From positions 1,545,962 through 1,609,961 of the forward strand of contig NZ_CP125669.1 of assembly GCF_030053775.1 (NCBI RefSeq): a stretch of DNA of 64,000 nt, written 5' to 3'. Every line of letters begins with the position of its first letter. Within the stretch, counting starts at the first letter, position 1. Source of the stretch: Acinetobacter corruptisaponis. Its GTDB lineage: Bacteria > Pseudomonadota > Gammaproteobacteria > Pseudomonadales > Moraxellaceae. The translations under genes and the position numbers were made by a program. The notes beneath the pieces are model-generated. The model had not been told where the DNA came from. It saw nothing but the letters and a program-made list of their open reading frames with translations, and ran no database searches. Shown piece after piece: positions 29,658-37,861 of this stretch.

Positions 29658-29681
29658 AAAAAAGCGGCTCAATTGAGCCGC
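29658..29681 (-). terminator. Intrinsic terminator after the first ompA paralogue
   Basis: Perfect self-complementary GCGGCTCAATTGAGCCGC (29664-29681), followed by six U residues in the minus direction. It closes the ompA gene ending at 29705 and can also stop the convergent rtcB transcript. Confidence 0.8.
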
Positions 29682-29704
29682 CCTTTCATATCATCAAGAC
29701 TCAA

Positions 29705-30808
29705 TTACTGAGCTTGTTGACCTGGTTGTACAACAACAGTACGGCTACCAGTGATCGCAGCGAATACGCGACGGTTCATAGCACGACCTTCTTTAGTCTT
29801 GTTGTCTGCAATCGGTTGATCCCAAGCGAAACCTTGAGTAGACAAACGAGATGCATCAACATTGTATTCATTCACAAGTGAAGATTTAACAGAATTAGCA
29901 CGAGCCAGAGACAAACGCTCGTTCAACTTACGTGGACCAGTGTTGTCTGTATGACCTTCAATACGGGCAGTTGCATTCGGGAATTCACCCAATTTCTCTG
30001 CCACTTTCGCAATTTCAGACTTGTACTGCGGCTTGATGTCTGACTTGTTGGTATCAAAGAATACACGAAGCTCCATGTTAAGGTCTTCAGTCATCTCTTG
30101 TGGCTGTGGCTGAACAGGTACTGGTGTAGGTTCAACTGGAGCAACCTCTACCACTGGTGCAGCTGGACGCAAATGACCACCTACAACGACTTGAAGAGCA
30201 GCCATAGCCTGGCCTTCCCACCAACTGTTATCAAAGTTATAAGTTGCACGACCTTCAGTACGAAGTGTTAAGGCATCGTTCAATTCCCACAACACACCAC
30301 CACCTAGGTTACCAATCGTGTCGTAAGAACGGCGGTCTAAACCTGGGTTATCAACCGTAATTTTTGAATAACCAGCACCAGCCAAAACATATGGCTTGAT
30401 TTTGCTGTTATAGTTACCAGTCAATACATCAGCTGTTGCAATTAAATTACCGCTTAAAGTCTGATGTTTTGCATCCCATGGCTGACCATTTTCAGTAGCG
30501 CTTTCTTTACGGCCAGCATCAGCTTTGGTTTGTTGGTACTCAACCTCAGCCTGCAACCATGGCGTCAATTCAACACCAATTGCAGCACCTACAAGTAAAT
30601 CACTTTGTAAAGCGATACCAGAACCATTCCCACCAGTCCAGCCAAGGCCGTTTGGATCACGATCAGTTAAAGTATCACGCATTTTGTCTTGGGTATCTTC
30701 TGGATACCAGTGATAACCAAGCATTAAAGGGGTAATTGTGACACCTGCATTTGCAGCAACAAAAGGTGCTACAGCCAGCATAGCAAGTACAATACGACTC
30801 ATTTTCAT
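29705..30808 (-). CDS. OmpA-family outer-membrane protein, paralogue 1
   Basis: A 367-aa protein with a signal peptide ([21 protein letters not shown]), an N-terminal 8-strand barrel ([13 protein letters not shown]...), a Pro/Val/Glu linker ([18 protein letters not shown]), and a C-terminal peptidoglycan-binding OmpA domain ([47 protein letters not shown]). The peptidoglycan-contact Asp and Arg are in place. The ATG at 30808 has GGAGG 7 nt upstream; the in-frame extension to 30892 has no signal. It is closest in style to Acinetobacter OmpA/AlnA and has a tandem neighbour. Confidence 0.93.
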   Translation of the reverse strand: MKMSRIVLAMLAVAPFVAANAGVTITPLMLGYHWYPEDTQDKMRDTLTDRDPNGLGWTGGNGSGIALQSDLLVGAAIGVELTPWLQAEVEYQQTKADAGRKESATENGQPWDAKHQTLSGNLIATADVLTGNYNSKIKPYVLAGAGYSKITVDNPGLDRRSYDTIGNLGGGVLWELNDALTLRTEGRATYNFDNSWWEGQAMAALQVVVGGHLRPAAPVVEVAPVEPTPVPVQPQPQEMTEDLNMELRVFFDTNKSDIKPQYKSEIAKVAEKLGEFPNATARIEGHTDNTGPRKLNERLSLARANSVKSSLVNEYNVDASRLSTQGFAWDQPIADNKTKEGRAMNRRVFAAITGSRTVVVQPGQQAQ

Positions 30809-30906
30809 GGATATCCTCCAAAGATAAAAAATATTTAAGCTTGCTCTAGTAATTTTTTGAACACTGATAAGTCTTGTTCTACTTTCAGCCATTCATTGCA
30901 CGTTGA

Positions 30907-30935
30907 ATCATACAAACACTTGATCAATTTTCCAA
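30907..30935 (-). promoter_or_regulatory. Promoter of ompA paralogue 1
   Basis: On the minus strand TTGGAA (30935-30930), a 17-nt spacer and TATGAT (30912-30907). The same boxes, spacing and flanking sequence recur before paralogue 2, which supports a conserved promoter. The predicted 5' UTR is about 90 nt. Confidence 0.55.
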
Positions 30936-31227
30936 GCATTTAGCAATATTTAGCCCTCGATTATCGAAAAATACTTATCCCCCACTTAAGATAGCAGCTA
31001 AGTAAATTTTCATATAACGTTGTTCTAGCGCATGAAGTTTATCATTTTTTAATCAAGGTTTTAATCACATATCAAAAACTTTTCAATAAGACTAAACAAT
31101 TCCAACATTTCTTTCAAATATAGAACAAGATTTTTTCACCTCGTTCTGTTAATGAGTCAATTATGTAAATTTTAAAAACAATAAATATTTAACCTCACAA
31201 TTATAAATAATCTTAGAAATAAAAAAA
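30936..31227. other. AT-rich spacer between the two ompA paralogues
   Basis: Beyond the paralogue 1 promoter and before the paralogue 2 terminator there are about 290 nt of very AT-rich DNA. I see no ORF with a ribosome site and no RNA gene. It may hold upstream control sequences for paralogue 1. Confidence 0.4.
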
Positions 31228-31245
31228 GCGACTCAGTTGAGCCGC
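31228..31245 (-). terminator. Terminator after ompA paralogue 2
   Basis: GCGACTCAGTTGAGCCGC, the same element as the terminator at 29664-29681 but with one A-C mismatch in the stem; a U-run follows in the minus direction. It was duplicated together with the gene. Confidence 0.7.
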
Positions 31246-31268
31246 CTTTTCATATCACCAAGATTCAA

Positions 31269-32321
31269 TTACTGAGCCTGTTGACCAGGTTGTACAAGAA
31301 CAGTACGGCTACCAGTAATCGCAGCAAATACGCGACGGTTCATGGCACGACCTTCTTTAGTCTTGTTGTCAGCAATCGGTTGATCCCAGGCAAAGCCCTG
31401 AGTTGTCAAGCGAGATGCATTTACGTTGTATTCATTAACAAGTGCAGACTTAACAGAGTTAGCACGAGCCAGAGACAAACGTTCGTTCAACTTACGTGGA
31501 CCTGTGTTGTCTGTGTGACCTTCAATGCGAGCAGTCGCATTCGGGTATTCAGACAATTTCTCTGCCACTTTAGCAATTTCAGACTTGTACTGAGGCTTGA
31601 TGTCTGACTTGTTGGTATCAAAGAATACACGAAGTTCCATATTAAGGTCTTCAGTCAACTCTTGTGGCTGTGGCTGAACAGGTACTGGTACTGGTTCAAC
31701 AGGAGCAACTTCCACCACTGGTGCAGCAGGTTTCAAGTGACCACCAAGAACAACGTTTAAACCAGCAAGTGCTGTATAGTTCCAGAAGTCTTCATCAATA
31801 TTATAAGTACTACGTGCTTCAGTACGAAGAGACAAGGCATCATTTAAACGCCAGAATACACCTAAACCAGCATTACCCAATGTACCTTCTTCTTTCAAAC
31901 CGCGACCAGCACGACCAACTGTATCATCGAATGTATATTTATAGTGACCTGCACCTAATAATACATATGGCTTGATTTTGCTGTCATAGTTTTTAGTGAA
32001 CAAATCTGTGGTAGCGTAGAAGTTACCGTTAATTTGTTGTTGTTTGTATTCAGCGTTAGGAGTAGCGCCGTCCACATCACCTTTAACCTGGTTGTATTCA
32101 GCCTCAAAACCTAACCAAGGCGTTAATTCAATACCAAGCGCAGCACCAACAAATAGATCATCCTGAAGCTCAGGACCGTTTGTTAGATGATCACCACCAT
32201 TATTATGTGCAGTGCTTTGCATTGTGTAACCGAGTAATAATGGAGTAACTGTTACACCCGCATTAGCAGCAGCTAAAGGGGCAGCAACAAGCATAGCAAG
32301 TGCAATACGACTCAATTTCAT
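31269..32321 (-). CDS. OmpA-family outer-membrane protein, paralogue 2
   Basis: A 350-aa sister of the neighbouring OmpA. It has a signal peptide ([21 protein letters not shown]), a beta-barrel that differs strongly in its extracellular loops ([18 protein letters not shown]...), a near-identical linker ([18 protein letters not shown]) and a near-identical C-terminal OmpA domain. ATG at 32321 has a GGAGG ribosome site 7 nt upstream, the same block as in paralogue 1. It is shorter in the loops. Being upstream, with its own promoter and terminator, it is expressed independently. Confidence 0.93.
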   Translation of the reverse strand: MKLSRIALAMLVAAPLAAANAGVTVTPLLLGYTMQSTAHNNGGDHLTNGPELQDDLFVGAALGIELTPWLGFEAEYNQVKGDVDGATPNAEYKQQQINGNFYATTDLFTKNYDSKIKPYVLLGAGHYKYTFDDTVGRAGRGLKEEGTLGNAGLGVFWRLNDALSLRTEARSTYNIDEDFWNYTALAGLNVVLGGHLKPAAPVVEVAPVEPVPVPVQPQPQELTEDLNMELRVFFDTNKSDIKPQYKSEIAKVAEKLSEYPNATARIEGHTDNTGPRKLNERLSLARANSVKSALVNEYNVNASRLTTQGFAWDQPIADNKTKEGRAMNRRVFAAITGSRTVLVQPGQQAQ

Positions 32322-32710
32322 GGATATCCTCCAGAGATAACATTTGTTTGTTGTTAAGCTTAGCCTATAATTTTTGACCACTCATAAGCACCAAGACTTA
32401 CAGTGTTATTTTTAAGCTATTCACTTAACTTTGAATCATACAAACACTTGATTAATTTTCCAAGTGCTTGATAACTTTAACCTAGTAAATTATTGACAAA
32501 ATTTCTTACAATTTCCGTTGTAGTTCAGTAAATTTTCAATTCACATATAAAGTTGAAATCGATTATCGTTCGCAAGTTTTTATTTATTCGCTACATAGCA
32601 TTTCTATTTAGATAATGACCTCAATATAGATTAGTGCATTATTTAATTTAAAAAACATAATTTAACACTTTGTTATTTATATATTTAAACAAAAACTAAC
32701 TGGGTTTCAC
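32322..32710. other. Divergent intergenic region between ompA paralogue 2 and the pseudopilin gene
   Basis: 389 nt, very AT-rich. Apart from the ompA promoter (32435-32463) and the shared 5' UTR sequence I see no gene or clear RNA structure. Confidence 0.4.
32435..32463 (-). promoter_or_regulatory. Promoter of ompA paralogue 2
   Basis: Minus-strand TTGGAA (32463-32458), 17-nt spacer, TATGAT (32440-32435). The block from TTGGAA through TATGATTCAA is nearly identical to that of paralogue 1. The predicted 5' UTR is about 105 nt. Confidence 0.55.
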
Positions 32711-33226
32711 ATGAAAAGAACATTAGGTTTTACCTTAACCGAAATAGTGGTGACTACGACTGTTTTATCCATCATAGTCGCTTTCGCAATTCCAGCATTT
32801 CACCATTTACTAGCTTCTTGGGAATCAAGTCATAGTATTAGAATACTCACAATGAACATACAAAAGGCAAAGACTGATGCACAAATTTACCATAAAAATG
32901 TGATCATTTGCCCAAGTCAGGATTTAGAGAGTTGTCATAATGACTGGAATAAGGGTTTTATTAGCTTTATAGATAGCAATAAGAATAGACAACGTGATAA
33001 TGGCGAAACCTTGTTATTTGCCAGCACACTTAATCATAAATATGGTTCACTCAGCTATAGAGGCTTTGGTTCTTCACCTCGATATATTGTCTTTCAGCAG
33101 GAAAATGGCTTGCCTTTCGCTTCAAATGGTAGCTTTATTTATTGTTCCAATTCACTGGATTATCATTCAAAACTGGTCATTGGTCGGATGGGACATCCTC
33201 GATTTGAGAAAACACCCACCTGCTAA
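32711..33226 (+). CDS. FimT/GspH-type minor pseudopilin
   Basis: A 171-aa type IV pilin-like protein. The prepilin motif is GFTLTE: cleavage after G6, conserved Glu at mature position 5, then the hydrophobic helix IVVTTTVLSIIVAFAIPAF. The C-terminal domain has Cys residues (ICPSQDLESC; FIYCSN) and ends IGRMGHPRFEKTPTC, close to the GRxR DNA-contact motif described for FimT in transformation. It probably sits at the pilus tip or initiates assembly; which minor pilin it is (FimT or FimU) is not certain. Confidence 0.82.
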   Translation: MKRTLGFTLTEIVVTTTVLSIIVAFAIPAFHHLLASWESSHSIRILTMNIQKAKTDAQIYHKNVIICPSQDLESCHNDWNKGFISFIDSNKNRQRDNGETLLFASTLNHKYGSLSYRGFGSSPRYIVFQQENGLPFASNGSFIYCSNSLDYHSKLVIGRMGHPRFEKTPTC

Positions 33227-33339
33227 AAAAACTCTTCAGTCTAGGCTAGGCGACATAAAACACTTTATTCACTGTTTTTTTTTACTATACTGCATAGGTT
33301 TTGAACATTCTCTGCAAATTATAAGTCTGGAGACACACA

Positions 33340-34515
33340 ATGACTGACATCGTAATTGTCAATGGCGCTCGTACAGCAATGGGCGGCTTCCAAGGTGCAT
33401 TATCAACTGCAACTGCACCAGAACTGGGTGCAATCACAATTAAAGAAGCAATTGCCCGTGCTGGTCTACAGCCAACTGATGTAGAAGAAGTCATCATGGG
33501 TTGTGTGTTACCAGCAGGCCTAAAGCAGGGCCCTGCCCGTCAGGCAATGCGTAAGGCAGGTTTACCTGACTCTACAGGTGCTGTGACGATTAACAAGCTG
33601 TGTGGCTCTGGTATGAAAGCGGTTATGCAGGCAGCTGACATGATCAAGGCAGGCAGTGCTGAAATCGTGGTTGCAGGTGGTATGGAATCCATGACCAATG
33701 CACCTTATGTGTTGCCAAAGGCACGTGCGGGTTACCGTATGGGTCATGGGGAAATTAAGGACCATATGTTCCTTGATGGACTTGAAGATGCTGAAACTGG
33801 TCGCTTAATGGGTTCGTTTGCCCAGGATATGGCAAATACGCGTGGTTATACCCGTGAGCAAATGGATGATTTTGCCATTCGTTCTTTACAACGTGCGCAA
33901 AAGGCCATTACTGAAGGTTACTTTAAAGATGAAATCGTTGCTGTAACCGTCTCTAGCCGTAAAGGTGATGTGGTTGTTGACCAAGATGAACAGCCTTTAA
34001 ATGCCAAGCTGGATAAAATCCCAGGCTTAAAACCAGCTTTTGCCAAAGATGGCACCATTACTGCGGCGAATGCCAGTTCGATCTCTGACGGCGCGTCTGC
34101 ACTTGTACTTACCAACAGTGATGTGGCTACTCAACGTGGCTTACAACCTTTGGCAAAAATCGTTGCAACAGCATCAAACTCTCAACACCCATCTGAATTT
34201 ACCATTGCACCTGTAGGTGCGATTCAGAAAGTCTTGAACAAAGCAGGCTGGGATGCGCAAGATGTTGACCTTTGGGAAATCAATGAAGCATTTGCCATGG
34301 TCACCATGTGCCCAATTGATGATTTCAAACTAGATGCAGAAAAAGTCAATATCAATGGTGGTGCCTGTGCTCTTGGACACCCAGTTGGTTCTACAGGTTC
34401 CCGTATCATTTTGACCCTGATTCATGCACTTAAACGTACGGGTGGCAAGAAAGGCGTTGCTGCGCTGTGCATTGGCGGTGGTGAGGCGACCGCTGTTGCG
34501 ATTGAATTGATCTAA
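33340..34515 (+). CDS. Acetyl-CoA acetyltransferase (thiolase)
   Basis: This 391-aa thiolase condenses or cleaves acetoacetyl-CoA. The nucleophile is C88 (NKLCGSGMKA). The catalytic His lie in the NEAF and GHPVG blocks (INEAFAMVT; CALGHPVGSTGSR) and a third conserved active-site block ends in CIGGGEATA. Length and motifs fit the biosynthetic (AtoB/PhaA) type. A TCTGGAGAC ribosome site precedes the ATG. Monocistronic, ending at the hairpin at 34533. Confidence 0.94.
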   Translation: MTDIVIVNGARTAMGGFQGALSTATAPELGAITIKEAIARAGLQPTDVEEVIMGCVLPAGLKQGPARQAMRKAGLPDSTGAVTINKLCGSGMKAVMQAADMIKAGSAEIVVAGGMESMTNAPYVLPKARAGYRMGHGEIKDHMFLDGLEDAETGRLMGSFAQDMANTRGYTREQMDDFAIRSLQRAQKAITEGYFKDEIVAVTVSSRKGDVVVDQDEQPLNAKLDKIPGLKPAFAKDGTITAANASSISDGASALVLTNSDVATQRGLQPLAKIVATASNSQHPSEFTIAPVGAIQKVLNKAGWDAQDVDLWEINEAFAMVTMCPIDDFKLDAEKVNINGGACALGHPVGSTGSRIILTLIHALKRTGGKKGVAALCIGGGEATAVAIELI

Positions 34516-34532
34516 ATATCATTCTTTTCTAT

Positions 34533-34562
34533 AAAAATCCTGCTTGATGCAGGATTTTTTAT
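34533..34562 (+). terminator. Intrinsic terminator after the thiolase
   Basis: Stem AAATCCTGC / GCAGGATTT with a 5-nt loop and a long T-run. Confidence 0.85.
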
Positions 34563-34646
34563 TTTCATACTTACAAAAAATAATGCACCCCATCTAAAAA
34601 TCCCGATAAGTTATGCTGTGTATAAAAAAACAACAAGGAGATACCA

Positions 34647-35090
34647 ATGCAACTCAACCATTATCTAAATTTTAAAGGACAGGCCGAACAGGCATTCATT
34701 TTTTACCAGTCTGTGTTTGGCGGTGAATTTGCCATGATTAGCCGCTATGGAGACATGCCACCAACTGAGGAAGTTATACTGTCTGAAGCGGATAAAAGTT
34801 TAATCCTGCACGTTTCCTTACCGATCAATGAATTTACGGTCCTTATGGGATCAGATGTCAACGATCAGTTTTGTGCACCAAATAATGTGTTTACGCTGGG
34901 AAATAACCATTATATTTCGATTAATCTTGAATATGATGAAATGGAAGCACGACGTTTATTTAACCAGCTTTCAGTACATGGCCATATTGAAATGCAACTG
35001 GAAAAAACTTTCTGGGGTGCACTCTACGGTGCATTTACCGATCAGTTCGGGATAAAATGGATGGTCAATTGTCAGCTTGAAAGCATATAA
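34647..35090 (+). CDS. VOC-family (PhnB/YjdN-like) protein
   Basis: This 147-aa protein starts MQLNHYLNFKGQAEQAFIFYQSVFGGEF, the usual opening of PhnB-like glyoxalase-fold proteins. It has the paired beta-alpha-beta-beta-beta halves and ends in the motif FGIKWMVNC. Members bind small ligands or metals; the function here is unknown. ATG has AAGGAG 7 nt upstream. Confidence 0.85.
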   Translation: MQLNHYLNFKGQAEQAFIFYQSVFGGEFAMISRYGDMPPTEEVILSEADKSLILHVSLPINEFTVLMGSDVNDQFCAPNNVFTLGNNHYISINLEYDEMEARRLFNQLSVHGHIEMQLEKTFWGALYGAFTDQFGIKWMVNCQLESI

Positions 35091-35134
35091 ATAACAGAAT
35101 AAAGACTTCATCGAAATAATTTTTTGATGAAGTT

Positions 35135-35488
35135 CTAAACATCAATATTTGAATATTGTGCAATAATCATTAAGCCCATGGTAATAAAACCAATTCCAAT
35201 CCATCCTGCCAAATCAATGTGCTGCCCTAGAAATACCTTTGCCAACGCGGCTGTCGCGATTACCCCAATTCCCGACCAGAGTACATAGAGAATACCCGCC
35301 TGCATATATTTCAAGGCGATGGCAGCACAAGTAAAAGAAACGATATAGAGAACCAAAGCGATGCCCTGATCAAGCTTATTGACCAGTCCATTGCCTTTGG
35401 CTGAATAAAAAGTGGAAAGCACATCAGTTGCAATGGCGAATAACAGCCAAATTACCCCAGGATTTATTTTTGAAATCAGTGTCAACAT
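35135..35488 (-). CDS. SMR-family small multidrug transporter with Asp in place of the usual TM1 Glu
   Basis: A 117-aa four-TM protein of the EmrE/SugE class. The C-terminal half is typical (LYVLWSGIGVIATAALAKVFLGQHIDLAGWIGIGFI). In TM1, the position held by the essential Glu14 of EmrE carries Asp (LLFAIATDVLSTFYSAKGNG). An N-terminal extension of about 7 residues precedes TM1. Substrates could be drugs, cations or something else, and the changed residue could lower or alter transport. Convergent with the VOC gene. Confidence 0.85.
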   Translation of the reverse strand: MLTLISKINPGVIWLLFAIATDVLSTFYSAKGNGLVNKLDQGIALVLYIVSFTCAAIALKYMQAGILYVLWSGIGVIATAALAKVFLGQHIDLAGWIGIGFITMGLMIIAQYSNIDV

Positions 35489-35526
35489 TGTTGTTCTTCA
35501 ATTTATTGGATTCAATCATCATCAAT

Positions 35527-35553
35527 AAAAAAGCTGAACCGTAGTTCAGCTTT
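35527..35553 (-). terminator. Intrinsic terminator after the sulfite reductase operon
   Basis: Stem AAAAGCTGAAC / GTTCAGCTTTT with a CGTA loop, followed by U residues in the minus direction. Confidence 0.83.
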
Positions 35554-35567
35554 TGCTTTCAGGATAC

Positions 35568-36053
35568 TTACGCACCTGTTTGATAACTGGCTTGTGGCAC
35601 TGCGGTTGAAGCCTGATAAGGATGGGTAAAATCCTTAAGTCCAGCAGCCGCTTCGTGAATGTCCTTGCCCTCTTTGACAACAAAGGTATCAAAGCCAGAA
35701 CGTTTCAAATAATTTAAAACATCCTTAAACACATCACCCACTGCACGTAATTCACCCTGATAGCCCTGACGGCGTAATAACGCAGCAAAAGAATAGCCAC
35801 GACCATCACCAAAACCAGCAAACTCAATGAAGATTGCATCCAGTTCATTTAATGGAAATTGATGGGTTTCAGGTGAATCATTGACCGTGATATATAAAGC
35901 CTTTTTACCTTGTACCAGTGTCAACTGATCAAGCTGTGCAGTAGTCAGCACCACATCACCTTGAGGAATCACACCATCTTCAGCAATCACTTGATAGCTA
36001 TTGTCTGCAATTGTGCCATCTTTAGAAAGCACTTGTAGCGATGTATTAAGCAT
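35568..36053 (-). CDS. DUF934 protein linked to sulfite reduction
   Basis: This 161-aa protein starts at ATG 36053 (MLNTSLQVLSKDGTIADNSY) and overlaps the end of cysI by 8 nt. The family signature is EFAGFGDGRGYSFAALLRRQGYQGELRAVGDVFKD. DUF934 proteins occur beside cysI or cysH in many proteobacteria and are proposed to aid sulfite reductase, perhaps in electron transfer, though this is not proven. The overlap points to translational coupling. Confidence 0.88.
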   Translation of the reverse strand: MLNTSLQVLSKDGTIADNSYQVIAEDGVIPQGDVVLTTAQLDQLTLVQGKKALYITVNDSPETHQFPLNELDAIFIEFAGFGDGRGYSFAALLRRQGYQGELRAVGDVFKDVLNYLKRSGFDTFVVKEGKDIHEAAAGLKDFTHPYQASTAVPQASYQTGA

Positions 36054-37689
36054 AAGCACGCTCCTTAAATGGCTGGATGCCAACACGGCGGTAAGTGTCG
36101 ATGAAACGCTCACCCTCAGTACGCAAGTCAAGGTAGGTATTGAGGATTTCTTCAATCACATCAGGAACGGCATCCGCAGCAAACGATGGCCCCAGGATAT
36201 CACCTAAAGAGGCATCATGATCAGCATGACCGCCCAAAGTGATCTGGTAGAACTCAGCACCTTTCTTATCGACACCCAAAATACCGATGTTACCAACATG
36301 GTGATGACCACAGGCATTCATACAGCCTGAAATATTCAGGTCAAGTTCGCCCAAGTTATAAATGGTATCTAAATCTTCAAAACGACGACTAATCGCTTCT
36401 GAAATTGGAATGGATTTCGCATTAGCCAATGAACAGAAATCACCGCCTGGGCAGCAAATAATATCGGTAATAAAGCCGATATGCGCGCGTGCCATGTTGT
36501 AATGTTCAAGTGTTTGCCATAATTCAAACAAGTCTTTTTGTGGCACATCCACCAAGGAAATGTTTTGTTCGTGTGTGGTACGGAACTCACCAAAGGTGTA
36601 TTTATCTGCCAAGTCAGCAATCAAATTCATTTCTTCAGTAGTAACGTCACCAGGAGCAACGCCTGCACGTTTTAGTGAAATCGTGACGATACGATAGCCT
36701 TTGACTTTATGTGCATTGGTGTTGACGTTAAACCATTGTTTGAATTTTGGATGTTCAGCAAACAGTGCTGAAAAATCCTGATCTTCCAAATCCTGATAGT
36801 TGAATGGTGTAAATTCTTCATCCAGCTTTTTCAGGATTTCAGGCTGAATCTTTAACGCTTCACGTGTGTATTCAAATTCAGCCTCAACTTTTTCAGCAAA
36901 CACGGCAGGCGTTAAGGCTTTTACTAAAATTTTGATACGGGCTTTATATTTATTATCACGACGGCCATGCAAGTTATAGACACGTAAAGTTGCTTCAAGA
37001 TAAGCAATTAAATCTTCACGTGGTAAAAATTCACGGATCACACTACCAATGATTGGTGTACGGCCCAAGCCACCACCAACCATGATTTTATAGCCCATTT
37101 CGCCCGCTTCATTGCGCACGATATACACACCGATATCATGGAACGCTGTTGCGGCACGGTCTTTTTCTTCCAAAGCAGACACGGCGATCTTGAACTTACG
37201 TGGCAGGAATGCAAATTCAGGGTGGAACGTACTCCACTGACGAATCAATTCGCAGGTTGGACGTGGGTCTGCCACCTCACCTGCCACCACACCTGCAAAC
37301 TGGTCAGTGGTGGTATTACGGATACAGTTACCAGAGGTTTGAACTGCATGCATTTGCACAGTTGCCAGTTCAGCCAGGATATCTGGTACATTTTCCAATG
37401 CAGGCCAGTTCAACTGAATGTTTTGGCGGGTAGATACATGAGCATAGCCACGGTCATATTCAGTGGCAATCTCAGCAATTTTTCTGAGTTGTTTGGTATT
37501 CATCAAGCCATACGGCACAGCGATACGGAGCATCGGCGCATAACGTTGCACGTACAAACCATTTTGCAAACGTAATGGACGATATTCGTCTTCGGTCAGT
37601 TTTCCTGCTAAATAGCGTTCTGTTTGATCACGGAACTGGGCAACACGTTGGTTGATCAGTTGTTGATCGAAATCCGTATATAAATACAT
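36046..37689 (-). CDS. cysI: Sulfite reductase hemoprotein (nitrite/sulfite reductase, CysI type)
   Basis: This 547-aa enzyme reduces sulfite to sulfide in sulfur assimilation. Siroheme/4Fe-4S cysteine clusters are visible: CPGGDFCSLA (first) and NISGCMNACGHHHVGNIG (second). The N-terminal half has QNIQLNWP and TSGNCIRNTTTDQFAGV. The type is the ferredoxin- or single-subunit-like form common in Acinetobacter, not the E. coli CysJI pair. It is first in the operon with the DUF934 gene. Confidence 0.93.
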   Translation of the reverse strand: MYLYTDFDQQLINQRVAQFRDQTERYLAGKLTEDEYRPLRLQNGLYVQRYAPMLRIAVPYGLMNTKQLRKIAEIATEYDRGYAHVSTRQNIQLNWPALENVPDILAELATVQMHAVQTSGNCIRNTTTDQFAGVVAGEVADPRPTCELIRQWSTFHPEFAFLPRKFKIAVSALEEKDRAATAFHDIGVYIVRNEAGEMGYKIMVGGGLGRTPIIGSVIREFLPREDLIAYLEATLRVYNLHGRRDNKYKARIKILVKALTPAVFAEKVEAEFEYTREALKIQPEILKKLDEEFTPFNYQDLEDQDFSALFAEHPKFKQWFNVNTNAHKVKGYRIVTISLKRAGVAPGDVTTEEMNLIADLADKYTFGEFRTTHEQNISLVDVPQKDLFELWQTLEHYNMARAHIGFITDIICCPGGDFCSLANAKSIPISEAISRRFEDLDTIYNLGELDLNISGCMNACGHHHVGNIGILGVDKKGAEFYQITLGGHADHDASLGDILGPSFAADAVPDVIEEILNTYLDLRTEGERFIDTYRRVGIQPFKERAYA

Positions 37690-37813
37690 GGCGTATGGCT
37701 AGTCATTCATTATAAAGGCGGATAGCATAACGAGCTTTTATTCATCAACAAAATGCTTTTTTTGCATATTTAATAACGGTTTTATTGATAAGCCTGTCTT
37801 AAACCACAAAAAG

Positions 37814-37839
37814 AAAAAGCCCAGACGAATCTGGGCTTT
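37814..37839 (-). terminator. Intrinsic terminator after gcd
   Basis: Stem AAAAGCCCAGA / TCTGGGCTTTT with a CGAA tetraloop; a U-rich tail follows in the minus direction, 23 nt past the gcd stop. Confidence 0.82.
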
Positions 37840-37861
37840 TCAACATCATGCCTAAATGAAA

